Part shown: positions 1 to 6,343 of the stretch, in pieces | Numbering within the stretch: position 1 is the first letter of the stretch | Layout: each line of letters begins with the position of its first letter | Assembly: GCA_003233295.1 (NCBI GenBank) | Contig: QILJ01000418.1 | Coordinates: forward strand, 1-6,343 | Length of the DNA: 6,343 nucleotides | From: Ignavibacteria bacterium | GTDB lineage: Bacteria; Bacteroidota; Ignavibacteria; Ignavibacteriales; Melioribacteraceae | Reading direction: 5' to 3' | Notes under the pieces: model-generated | What the model was told of the DNA's origin: nothing | Seen by the model: the letters and a program-made list of their open reading frames with translations, nothing else | Database searches by the model: none | Made by a program: the position numbers and the translations under genes

Positions 1-361
1 AAGACTTGTTATGGGTGATTCATTCGGCGGTAACATCAGTGGACTTATAAGCTATAAATATCCCGAAATATTTGGGAACTGCGGATTGCACTCCGCTGCT
101 TTTTGGCCGAACGATAATGAGGTTTACAACTTAATTGTAACTGGGGAAAAGAAAGAGATCAACTTTGTTGCGACATGGGGAATATATGAAGGGCTTAGTA
201 ATGATATGAATAATTTCCGCGACCAAATTGAGAATAAGGGCTACAAAATTAACTGGATTGAGCTACCGGAAGAGCATAGCTGGGGACAATGGCGCGCTAC
301 AACAGACTTTATACTAGAATCATTTTTCCCTTTTAAACCGACAAGTATTAACAGATCATAG
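1..361 (+). CDS. Esterase of the alpha/beta-hydrolase fold (Esterase D / PF00756-like), C-terminal part, 5' end outside window
   Basis: This is the C-terminal part of a serine esterase; the frame is already open at base 2 (R-L-V before the first visible Met at 11), so the real start lies upstream. The nucleophile elbow G-D-S-F-G-G is visible, with the Ser codon at 20-22. The likely catalytic His is in EEHSWGQWR, codon 275-277, at the usual place near the C-terminus. An Asp/Glu between them (around GIYEGLSND) would complete a triad, but I cannot assign it. The substrate cannot be told; family members hydrolyse acetyl, feruloyl or siderophore esters. The frame ends at a TAG (359-361), and directly after it, in the same frame, comes a T9SS sorting domain. 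The ancestral protein was therefore probably a cell-surface or secreted esterase with that domain at its C-terminus. As written, the product lacks the export tag. The family call is good; specificity is unknown. Confidence 0.75.
   Translation, partial: RLVMGDSFGGNISGLISYKYPEIFGNCGLHSAAFWPNDNEVYNLIVTGEKKEINFVATWGIYEGLSNDMNNFRDQIENKGYKINWIELPEEHSWGQWRATTDFILESFFPFKPTSINRS
359..361 (+). other. In-frame amber codon between esterase and sorting domain
   Basis: The codons run AGA TCA TAG ACT TTA CCT GAC. The frame is open on both sides and the protein on both sides belongs to one expected architecture. A single base change to a sense codon would restore a continuous esterase-sorting-domain protein. 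It may be a real nonsense mutation, a sequencing error or, less likely, a read-through codon. Confidence 0.8.
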
Positions 362-634
362 ACTTTACCTGACAAATTTAAGTTGTTTCAGAATTATCCG
401 AATCCATTTAACCCTACAACTACAATAAAATATTCATTGAAAAGTGAAGCTAATGTAAAACTTATAATTATCGATTCGTTAGGACAACAAGTTGGTGTAC
501 TTGTAAATAAAATGCAGCCGGCTGGTATTTATACAGTTAAGTTTGACGGGACAAACTTATCAAGTGGAAATTACATCTACTCTATTTCAGCTGACGGAAA
601 AACTATTTCAAAAAAGATGCAGTTAATTAAATGA
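362..634 (+). pseudogene. Orphaned T9SS type-A C-terminal sorting domain, cut off from the esterase by an in-frame TAG
   Basis: Read in the same frame as the esterase, the bases after the TAG encode T-L-P-D-K-F-K-L-F, then QNYPNPFNPTTTIKYSL, and end in a Lys-rich KKMQLIK tail. This is the complete layout of a type-A sorting domain: linker, NYPNPFNP box, a beta-sandwich core with LGQQV and PAGIYTVKFDGTNLSSG, and a basic end. Such domains direct proteins through the type IX secretion system and are normally the last 80-90 residues of a larger cargo. Here there is no good start codon (only a TTG at 383, inside the domain) and no signal peptide, so it cannot work alone. It is best read as the tail of the preceding esterase. 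Its TGA overlaps an ATG at 631 (ATGA). Confidence 0.85.
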
Positions 635-1188
635 TCACAAAAAGCAAAATTATAAATACGAATATGAAAATATTTCTTTTACTGATGTTCTTATACACCG
701 TCGGGTTTGCACAAAGTTTTAAAGTAAACAAAATTGAACCGCCTAACTGGTGGGAAGATATAAAAACAGATCAAATTCAGTTGATGGTGTACGGTGAGAA
801 CCTTAGTGATGTTAAAGTTAAAAGTCCCGGATTAAAAATTACTCAAGTCCAGAAGGTTGAAAATAAATCTTATCTCTTCGTTGATATTGATTTAACTGGA
901 CAAAAAGCCGGTAATTATAAACTGACTTTTTTTGACTCTGATGATAATATTGATATCACTTATCCGATCCTACAGCGAGAAAGCACAACTGAACGGCAGC
1001 AAGGTTTCAGTAATGAAGATGTAATATATCTGATTATGCCGGATAGATTTGCAAACGGTGATACCGCAAACGATTATGTAGTTGGATATAAGGATTCGAT
1101 GCAAGATCAATTTACGCAAGCACGTCATGGCGGTGACATTCAAGGCGTAATTGATCATCTTGGTTACCTGAAAGATTTGGGCATCACA

Positions 1189-1192
1189 TACA
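1189..1192 (+). other. Frameshift 1 in amylase gene (one extra base)
   Basis: After DLGIT (last codon ACA 1186-1188) four bases, TACA, stand where one codon is expected before ATT TGG CTG ACT CCA (I-W-L-T-P, from 1193). Removing one base gives the normal GH13 run D-L-G-I-T-x-I-W-L-T-P. The site is not a homopolymer. In the unshifted frame translation ends at TGA 1213-1215. Confidence 0.85.
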
Positions 1193-1345
1193 ATTTGGCT
1201 GACTCCACTAGTTGAAAATAATACATTCAGAAGTTATCACGGATATTCAGCTACCTACTTTTATAAGATCGATCCTCGTTTAGGTAATATTGACCTTTAC
1301 AAAACACTTATCAGCAAAGCTCATGACCAAGATCTGAAAATGATC

Positions 1346-1353
1346 ATGTTTCT
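1346..1353 (+). other. Frameshift 2 in amylase gene (about 7 bases lost at conserved region I)
   Basis: Before the lesion the +2 frame reads L-K-M-I-M (last ATG 1346-1348). After it the original frame reads N-H-I-S-I-D-H-P-W from 1354. Family members have M-I-M-D-x-V-F-N-H here. Only five bases, TTTCT, lie between the Met and Asn codons instead of the expected twelve, so about seven bases are lost, including the region I Asp. With the first lesion the net change is minus six, so the downstream frame matches the original one. Confidence 0.75.
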
Positions 1354-2474
1354 AATCATATTAGTATTGATCATCCTTGGATGAAAGATCTTCCAACTCC
1401 AGACTGGATTAACGGAACTGTGAAAAATCATCTTTCCGCCGATCATCACAAAATGGTTTATACGGATCCCCATGCCGATTCGTCAACAATTGAGCATGTT
1501 TATAAAGGCTGGTTTGTTGATTATATGCCAGACTTGAATCAAGCAAATAGATTTCTCGGCAATTATATTATCCAGAATACAATTTGGTGGATTGAAATTT
1601 CGGGTGTTGATGGAATACGCGAAGACACTTATCCTTACTGCAATCAAGAATTTATGTCTCGATGGGTAAAAGCAGTGATGAATGAATATCCAAATTTCAA
1701 TATTGTCGGTGAGGTTTGGACAGGTGAGCCTGCGTTTTTGTCTGGATACCAAGCCGGAAATAAACTTAGAAACTTTGACACAAACCTACCTGCTGTTACA
1801 GATTATGGAATGCGAGATGCACTTGGTGATTTTTTAAAAGGGGATAAAAATATTGATAATTTTTATAATCTCTTGACCAAGGATTATCTCTATCCCAACA
1901 GCGATAACTTAGTAACATTTATTGATAATCACGATATCGGCAGAGCAATGTTTCAGGCTGATATCAATATTGCAAAATTTAAAATCGCTTTTCATCTTCT
2001 GCTTACTACTCGAGGTATTCCGCAAATTCTTTATGGAACAGAAATAGGCATGATAGAGAATGACGATCACGGTACACTGAGAAAAAAAATTCCCGGCGGA
2101 TTCCCCAAAGATAATTGTGATGCTTTTACCAAGCAGGGCAGAACTGAATATGAAAATGATATTTTTAATTTCTTCCAGAAGATACTAACTCTCCGCCGAA
2201 ATCACCCGGCATTATCACAAGGCAAGCTAATTCATTTTCCGGCTGATGATAATGTCTATGTCTATTTTAAGATATACGGCGATGAACTAATTTTTAACAT
2301 CATTAATACTAATGAACATCCGGTTGAAATTGATTTAAAAAATTACTCTCATATAATTAAGAACCGCAATGGTTTTACAGATATGCTTTCAGCAAAACAT
2401 TTTGACTTAAAAGACAAAATAAAAGTTAATGGAATGAAAGCGAAAATGTTTTTGATTGAATAACAAGATTGAGT

Positions 2475-3665
2475 TTATACTTCAACTCCATAAAAAGAAG
2501 CTAGTTTTTTGATCACCCTATCAACAGTGGCATCGGGACACGAAGCTCCGCTTGTAACCGCAATGCTGATTTTTTCATTCTTCGGCAAATAATTCTCTGT
2601 AATCTTTTCTTTCTTTTCATGAAGATCAAAATGAGAGATCACTTCGGGTGAGATTATCTTTGTTTCATTCGAAATAAAATATGTCGCGAATTTTTCTTCA
2701 AGGAGTTCAACAATATGGGAAGTATTTGAACTATTGTAACCGCCTACAACAACAGCTAGATCAGCATACTCCTCCATTAAACCGTATGTGGCTTTTTGAT
2801 TATCATTGGTCGCATAACAGAGTGTATCTCGAGTATCGGCAAAATGATCATCAATATTTTCAAATCCATATTTTACGATCATTGTTCCTTTTAAATAATT
2901 CGCAATTGCTTCGGTCTCACTTGCCAGCATGGTTGTCTGATTTACAACACCAATTTTCTGAAGATCTTTTTCTGCATTAAAATTTTGTGAGAGTCTATTC
3001 TTGAATACTTTATAAAATTCATCAGAATTTATTTCACCCAGCATAAATTCTGCAAGTTTAGCTGCTTCAATCATATTCCTGATTATGATTGAAGGGGAGT
3101 TTTTTTTGCTGCGGGAAAAAGTTGCCCGTGTTTCTTCATGTTCGGCTTTACCATGAATTACTACGGTAAAATCCTTTTTCCCAAGTTCATTCGATTTGTT
3201 CCATACTTTTTCTACAAACGGGCATGTAGTATTATAACGATACGGGTTAATCCCAATTTTATTCAGCTTCTCCTCTATTTCAATCGTAGTACCGAATGCA
3301 GGAATTATTACAATATCCTTCGGAGTCAATTCATTCCAATCGATTATCATTTCACCAGAAGTGTCTTGCAGAAATTTTACTCCTCTTTCTTGAAGGTCTT
3401 CGTTCACTGCCGGATTGTGAATCATCTCGCTTAACAAGAATATCCTTTTTCCCTCATTTTCTTCGATGGCTTTATACGCAATTTCAATTGCATTTTCTAC
3501 GCCGTAGCAGAACCCGAAATGCCTTGCTATTAAAAATCGAACCGGTCCAAGATCAATTTCCATCGGACTGAAATCTTTTTTTCTCGGATCGTCAAGCTTA
3601 CGCTGCTCTTTAATTCCAGCGATTATTGAACTTCTATATTTATCAGGAATTTTAAACTTTTTCAT
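2475..3665 (-). CDS. ispH: 4-hydroxy-3-methylbut-2-enyl diphosphate reductase (long, plant/cyanobacterial-like form)
   Basis: IspH (LytB) is the last enzyme of the MEP pathway. It reduces HMBPP to IPP and DMAPP in the cytoplasm with a [4Fe-4S] cluster. The three cluster cysteines are visible: C53 in RHFGFCYGVENA, C148 in NTTCPFVEKVW and C283 in DTLCYATNDNQ. EMIHNPAVN (H83), VNQTT (241-245) and TSGASCPD (371-378) are further substrate-site landmarks. At 396 residues it is longer than the roughly 310-residue E. coli type. The IHGKAEHEET segment and the insert near 185-235 resemble the long form known from cyanobacteria and plants. The ATG at 3663-3665 has no clear Shine-Dalgarno; the N-terminal 40 residues are typical of long forms, though M35 is a possible later start. 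It lies 34 bases after the PepSY gene on the same strand and converges with the amylase gene, 11 bases apart. The frame is intact. Confidence 0.95.
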   Translation of the reverse strand: MKKFKIPDKYRSSIIAGIKEQRKLDDPRKKDFSPMEIDLGPVRFLIARHFGFCYGVENAIEIAYKAIEENEGKRIFLLSEMIHNPAVNEDLQERGVKFLQDTSGEMIIDWNELTPKDIVIIPAFGTTIEIEEKLNKIGINPYRYNTTCPFVEKVWNKSNELGKKDFTVVIHGKAEHEETRATFSRSKKNSPSIIIRNMIEAAKLAEFMLGEINSDEFYKVFKNRLSQNFNAEKDLQKIGVVNQTTMLASETEAIANYLKGTMIVKYGFENIDDHFADTRDTLCYATNDNQKATYGLMEEYADLAVVVGGYNSSNTSHIVELLEEKFATYFISNETKIISPEVISHFDLHEKKEKITENYLPKNEKISIAVTSGASCPDATVDRVIKKLASFYGVEV

Positions 3666-3699
3666 GAACTGCCGGATTTAATATTTTAACTAACTAAAC

Positions 3700-4255
3700 T
3701 TAGTAATATATAATCAAAAATATTAATGGAATTGCCAACCCGAGCAGCGCAAACCACTTTCCTCTGCCTTTAAATCCATGTTTGCCTTTATTCATAAATA
3801 ACCCGGTTATTGCCAGCAATATAAGTGAAGCCGCAAAAATATCGGCAATCCATGTCCATAATTTTTTGGGTGTATTCAGATACAGAAAATTCGATTCTTT
3901 GAAAAGACGCCTGCTACTTATTTCTTCAATCTCAACTTTACCCGTTTTAAGATTTGCTGAAATTGTTTTTCCTTTAAGAAAGATATCTATACTTTCCGGA
4001 CTCGGTCTGAAGCTATCTTTTACCCTATCTATAATTCCTAGTTGAGAAATCACATGTTCCAACAACTGCTGCTTTGTAAATACCGAGTCAGACAAAGGAG
4101 CTATAGATATTACACTTTTTTCAACTATATAATTTGGATTCCAATCATTTATATGGTTAACAGCAATACCTGATATTGCATAAATGATAGTTAATACTGC
4201 AGCGATATACCCAGTATCCCTATGAATAACCCTTAATGGTTCTACGCCATTTCAT
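3700..4255 (-). pseudogene. PepSY-type membrane protein (PepSY-associated TM family), frameshifted near the N-terminus
   Basis: Most of the protein is open from about 4228 down to the TAA at 3700-3702. It reads H-R-D-T-G-Y, a first membrane helix (AAVLTIIYAISGIAVNHI), the box DWNPNYI, a soluble PepSY-like segment (QQLLEHVISQLG, then IDIFLKGKTISANLKTGKVE), LWTWIADIFAASLILLAITG as a second helix, a GKHGFKGRGKW loop and a final hydrophobic helix ending LIFLIIYY. The natural start, ATG at 4253-4255 (M-K-W-R-R-T-I-K), runs into a TAG because of one extra base in a GGG run (4230-4232). Removing it gives M-K-W-R-R-T-I-K-V-I-H-R-D and about 184 residues. A TTG at 4093-4095 opens only the part after helix 1, so it is not a good start. 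The family's role is not well defined; some members sit beside iron or metal uptake genes. The family call rests on general layout. Confidence 0.75.
4230..4232 (-). other. Frameshift in PepSY-type gene, at a GGG run
   Basis: On the minus strand the codons ATT AAG GGT TAT TCA TAG end translation after 11 residues. With one G fewer they read ATT AAG GTT ATT CAT AGG GAT, which joins the start to the conserved HRD-x-GY segment. A short homopolymer makes a sequencing or assembly error possible here. Confidence 0.75.
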
Positions 4256-4287
4256 CTTTACTGGGTTCTCTTTAACACTGTATATAA

Positions 4288-4518
4288 TTAAATCTCTGCC
4301 CCAAGCCCTTTTATTTGATAGATTGTTCTAACTTGCTTTTTCCCATGCTCACAACTTCCTTCATTCTTTTTTCCATCACCGCAAGTACTGCTGCATTCGG
4401 CTTCTGCTTCATACTCAAAAGAATAAAGTTCTCCCTCAACCAATGCTTTCTTGCCTTTTGCTTCCAATGGAAATACAATATCAAATATAAACCTATTTGC
4501 TGAAATTGGAAAATGCAT
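4288..4518 (-). pseudogene. C-terminal remnant resembling a DUF4920-type protein
   Basis: The open frame gives 76 residues, but the first ten or so (M-H-F-P-I-S-A-N-R) are the end of ruvA read in another frame. Recognisable content starts at F-D-I-V-F-P-L-E-A-K-G-K-K-A-L-V-E-G, which resembles the middle of DUF4920 proteins (an F-x-V-P-x-x-x-x-G-K-x-x-x-V-E-G pattern). It is followed by a Cys/Glu-rich stretch (C42, C46, C56, H58) and the ending TIYQIKGLGAEI. Full-length members are about 140-170 residues with a signal peptide and an OB-like N-terminal half (GKKVRVEGTV, C-x-x-x-G-C-W). None of that is present, because the homologous part begins almost at the ruvA stop codon and the frame is closed by a TAG just upstream. 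I read it as a gene that lost its 5' half by deletion. A short independent protein with a metal-binding Cys cluster is the alternative. The DUF4920 name is tentative and from memory. Confidence 0.5.
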
Positions 4519-5086
4519 CTTTGAGTAACTCTTCTAATGATATATTAGGATTTGAATTTAAAATCATTCTCACTGTTTTTTCTGCCGCCTTCTGATTATA
4601 TCCAAGAGTAATAAGTGCATTGATCGCATCAGTTCTTAATGAGTAAGTATTATCGAAAATATCCATTAATTCTTCGCCAAGCGATTCAACTTTATCTCTA
4701 AGTTCAATCAATAACCGCTGACCGGTCTTTTTGCCGATTCCTGGTATTGCGATAATTCTTGAAAGGTCACCAGTTTTTAAAGCTGATTTTAAATCTTCAA
4801 TTTGAATCCCGGATAAAATACTCTGCGCAGATTTAGGACCGACACCATTCACAGAAATCAGTAATTCGAACATCTCTTTTTCCGATAGCGTGGAAAACCC
4901 GAACAAAGTCAGAGCATCTTCTTTAACGTTTAAATATGTGTATAAAGAAATTAGTTCGGTGTTGTTGTCGGGGAGATTTTCAAAGGTTGATATTGTGATG
5001 TTAACAACGTAACCGACGCCGTGAACATCAAGTAATACTTGTGTTGGTTTCTTCGAAATTATTTTTCCTGTTAGATATCCTATCAT
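4493..5086 (-). CDS. ruvA: Holliday junction branch migration complex subunit RuvA
   Basis: RuvA binds four-way junctions as a tetramer and loads the RuvB motor. The 197 residues show the three usual domains: an N-terminal OB fold (1 to about 64, beginning MIGYLTGKI and including VHGVGYVVN), two helix-hairpin-helix motifs (VNGVGPKSAQSILSG at 79-93 and IPGIGKKTGQRLL at 114-126) and the C-terminal RuvB-binding domain (DAINALITLGYNQKAAEKTV and SLEELLKDAF). The acidic pin residues that separate strands are E56-D57 in VKEDALTLFGF. Length and order match the family. The ATG at 5084-5086 is preceded by a very AT-rich stretch without a Shine-Dalgarno and lies 33 bases after ruvC. Its last codons overlap the short downstream fragment. 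ruvB does not follow here. Confidence 0.96.
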   Translation of the reverse strand: MIGYLTGKIISKKPTQVLLDVHGVGYVVNITISTFENLPDNNTELISLYTYLNVKEDALTLFGFSTLSEKEMFELLISVNGVGPKSAQSILSGIQIEDLKSALKTGDLSRIIAIPGIGKKTGQRLLIELRDKVESLGEELMDIFDNTYSLRTDAINALITLGYNQKAAEKTVRMILNSNPNISLEELLKDAFSNFSK

Positions 5087-5119
5087 AAAATTTAATTTTT
5101 TATTAAATGGGTTTATAAA

Positions 5120-5656
5120 CTATTCTATAACTTTATCAGGATTTGCTTCGATAAATTTTTTCCAGCTTCCACCGCTTTTTATCGGACTGTTACTCTTGAA
5201 AGCATGGCAGATAGCAATAGCGAGCGCATCGCTCTCATCAAATTTAAGCATTGTCTGGTTAATGTTCATCAGTTTTTTGATCATGAATTGAACCTGCTCT
5301 TTAGATGCCCCGCCGTTTCCGACGACAGACTTTTTAATCTCACGAGGAGAATACTCGCTGATCTCCAACTTATTATGAACTGCCGCCAGTAGGGAAACAC
5401 CTCTGACATAACCTATCTTCATAACCGACTGAATGTTCTTAGCGTAAAACGCAGTCTCAATTGAAAAATGATCGGGTTTATAGATTTTAATGAGTCTATC
5501 GAGTTCATCGTAAATCATTTCTAATCGCGGAGGAACTTCTTTAATTTTCGGAGTTTTAATAATACCGGAATGAATATAGGCAAGCGATTTATTTTTAAAC
5601 TTGATGATCCCAAAGCCTGTAATAATACTCCCAGGATCAACTCCAATTATGGTCAT
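5120..5656 (-). CDS. ruvC: Crossover junction endodeoxyribonuclease RuvC
   Basis: RuvC is the RNase H-fold nuclease that cuts Holliday junctions symmetrically, using two metal ions. The four catalytic acidic residues are in place: D7 in IGVDPGS, E67 in SIETAFYAKN, and D140 and D143 in KFDESDALAIAICHA. The conserved segments QSVMKIGYVRG and the PREIKKSVVGNGGASKEQV loop (104-122) are also present. At 178 residues it is normal length with a short basic tail. The ATG at 5654-5656 gives the canonical M-T-I-I-G-V-D start. It follows yebC after 18 bases and precedes ruvA by 33, the common yebC-ruvC-ruvA order, so the three are probably one transcript. No Shine-Dalgarno is visible. Confidence 0.96.
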   Translation of the reverse strand: MTIIGVDPGSIITGFGIIKFKNKSLAYIHSGIIKTPKIKEVPPRLEMIYDELDRLIKIYKPDHFSIETAFYAKNIQSVMKIGYVRGVSLLAAVHNKLEISEYSPREIKKSVVGNGGASKEQVQFMIKKLMNINQTMLKFDESDALAIAICHAFKSNSPIKSGGSWKKFIEANPDKVIE

Positions 5657-5674
5657 AATTCTAATTGATTAATT

Positions 5675-6343
5675 TTAGACTTCATCTGAAAAATCGGCAT
5701 TAGAGTAAACATTCTGTACATCGTCATTGTCCTCAAGCATATCGTATAACCTTTCAACCTTTTCCGCTGCTTCGCCGCTTACCTCAATCGTATTTTTTGC
5801 TATCCATTGAAGTGAAGCATTTTCAATTTCTATACCGCTGTCAACAAGAGCATTTCTTACATCTTCAAAAGAATCTACAGAGGTTGTTACCTCAAAGTAT
5901 TCCTCTTCTGTTTGCAGATCATCTGCTCCTGCTTCCAAAATTATCTCGAGGATATCATCCTCAGACTTTCCCTGAATTGGAAAAGTGATAACTCCTTTCC
6001 TGTCAAACATCCACGCAACAGAGCCCGACTCACCAAGCCCGTTTCCGTATTTTGTAAATAAATGTCTAACTTCTGCAACAGTTCTGTTTTTATTATCTGT
6101 CAAGCACTCAACTATAAATGCAACTCCCGAAGGACCGTAACCTTCGTACATAAGCTCTAAAAAGGTAACACCTTCCAACTCACCGGTTGCTTTTTTGATC
6201 GCTCTTTCAATATTATCCATCGGCATATTGGCTGCCTTTGCATTATCAACAGCTAAACGCAGTCTTGGATTAGCGTCAATATCGCCGCCGCCTATTTTTG
6301 CAGCAACAGTAATTTCTTTAATAAGTTTTGTAAAAATCTTTCC
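5675..6343 (-). CDS. yebC: YebC/PmpR family protein (TACO1-like), 5' end outside window
   Basis: The YebC family has been described both as DNA-binding regulators and, more recently, as factors that help ribosomes through difficult stretches such as proline runs. The visible 222 residues start at GKIFTKLIKEIT, which in family members lies about 21 residues after the start (the missing part is usually of the form MAGHSKWANI...), so only the extreme N-terminus is absent. Diagnostic segments are IGGGDIDANPRLRLA, NAKAANMPMDNIERAIKKATGE, YEGYGPSGVAFIVECLTDNKNRT, GSVAWMFDRKG and an acidic end (LEDNDDVQNVYSNADF). The internal Met at 6224-6226 is not the start, since the frame and the homology continue to the window edge. 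Its place ahead of ruvC is the classic neighbourhood. Confidence 0.97.
   Translation of the reverse strand, partial: GKIFTKLIKEITVAAKIGGGDIDANPRLRLAVDNAKAANMPMDNIERAIKKATGELEGVTFLELMYEGYGPSGVAFIVECLTDNKNRTVAEVRHLFTKYGNGLGESGSVAWMFDRKGVITFPIQGKSEDDILEIILEAGADDLQTEEEYFEVTTSVDSFEDVRNALVDSGIEIENASLQWIAKNTIEVSGEAAEKVERLYDMLEDNDDVQNVYSNADFSDEV

Larger units (their letters stand above)
664..2463 (+). pseudogene. GH13 alpha-amylase / cyclomaltodextrinase (neopullulanase-type), exported, disrupted by two frameshifts
   Basis: Enzymes of this type cleave cyclomaltodextrins, pullulan or starch oligomers in the cell envelope. The start at 664 gives a clean signal peptide (M-K-I-F-L-L-L-M-F-L-Y-T-V-G-F-A, likely cut before Q-S); an ATG at 631 would add 11 residues. 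Residues about 20-103 resemble the cyclomaltodextrinase N-terminal beta domain. The GH13 barrel begins near VIYLIMPDRFANGD. The first frame runs to HLGYLKDLGIT and then stops at TGA 1213-1215. The barrel continues in the +2 frame as IWLTPLVENN and YHGYSATYFYKIDP (1193-about 1348), and returns to the original frame from NHISIDHPWMKDLP (1354) to the end. The downstream catalytic residues are present: nucleophile Asp in GIREDTYPY (codon 1624-1626), acid/base Glu in NIVGEVW (1711-1713) and region IV Asp in FIDNHD (1933-1935). The region I Asp (D-x-x-x-N-H) is missing, and a usually conserved Asp before FYKIDP is Tyr (1256-1258). There is no T9SS tail. It is almost certainly non-functional as written. 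Confidence 0.9.

Noticed and set aside
1189..1215. Programmed frameshift in the amylase gene
   Set aside because: There is no slippery run at the site, and a single shift would still meet a stop at 1382-1384, so two independent events would be needed.
1341..1374. Direct repeat TGATCAT at 1341-1347 and 1368-1374 near the amylase deletion
   Set aside because: The copies are 27 bases apart, while the inferred loss is about 7 bases and lies between them, so slippage between these copies does not explain it; the short palindromic word also occurs by chance in AT-rich DNA.
2464..2490. Possible terminator between the converging amylase and ispH genes (GAGTT 2471-2475 with AACTC 2484-2488)
   Set aside because: The stem is only five pairs with an eight-base loop, has no T-tract and lies mostly inside the ispH coding end.
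2681..3571. Plus-strand open frames opposite ispH (2681-2980, 3138-3434, 3296-3571)
   Set aside because: They are antisense shadows of a well-supported gene, with no recognisable domain.
3666..3699. Promoter or ribosome binding site ahead of ispH
   Set aside because: The gap is AT-rich but shows no convincing -7/-33 Bacteroidota promoter pair or Shine-Dalgarno; cotranscription with the upstream genes is simpler.

Overview
The window is AT-rich and looks like a chromosome segment from a member of the Bacteroidota/Chlorobi-Ignavibacteria assemblage. Three things point there: a type IX secretion (T9SS) type-A C-terminal sorting domain with the NYPNPFNPTT signature common in Ignavibacteria, a cyclomaltodextrinase-type GH13 enzyme with a signal peptide, and the lack of recognisable Shine-Dalgarno sequences before the genes. 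The exact genus cannot be read from the sequence.

Plus-strand half (1-2463): the C-terminal part of an exported esterase, its T9SS sorting domain separated by one in-frame TAG, and a secreted GH13 alpha-amylase/cyclomaltodextrinase. The amylase gene is broken by a +1 shift near 1189-1192 and a loss of about 7 bases near 1346-1353. The second lesion removes the Asp of conserved region I. Together these looked like an exported carbohydrate-processing pair, but neither reads as one intact product.

Minus-strand half (6343-2475, read right to left): yebC (5' end outside the window), ruvC, ruvA, a fragment resembling the C-terminal half of a DUF4920-type protein, a PepSY-type membrane protein with a one-base frameshift in its N-terminal part, and ispH. 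The genes are closely spaced (gaps of about 18-34 bases, one short overlap) and all on one strand, so they may be cotranscribed. RuvC and RuvA act together in Holliday junction processing, YebC is the neighbour usually found beside them, and IspH makes isoprenoid precursors. ruvB is not in this window. The two halves converge with only 11 bases between stop codons and no convincing terminator.

The strongest pattern is selective damage. The four housekeeping genes (yebC, ruvC, ruvA, ispH) are open with key residues in place, whereas every accessory gene (esterase, amylase, DUF4920-like, PepSY) carries a stop, frameshift or truncation. This fits real gene decay in an accessory complement. Assembly or sequencing error remains possible for individual lesions, especially the one in a GGG run. 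I found no RNA gene, CRISPR array, insertion sequence or phage element, and no clearly new biological system.
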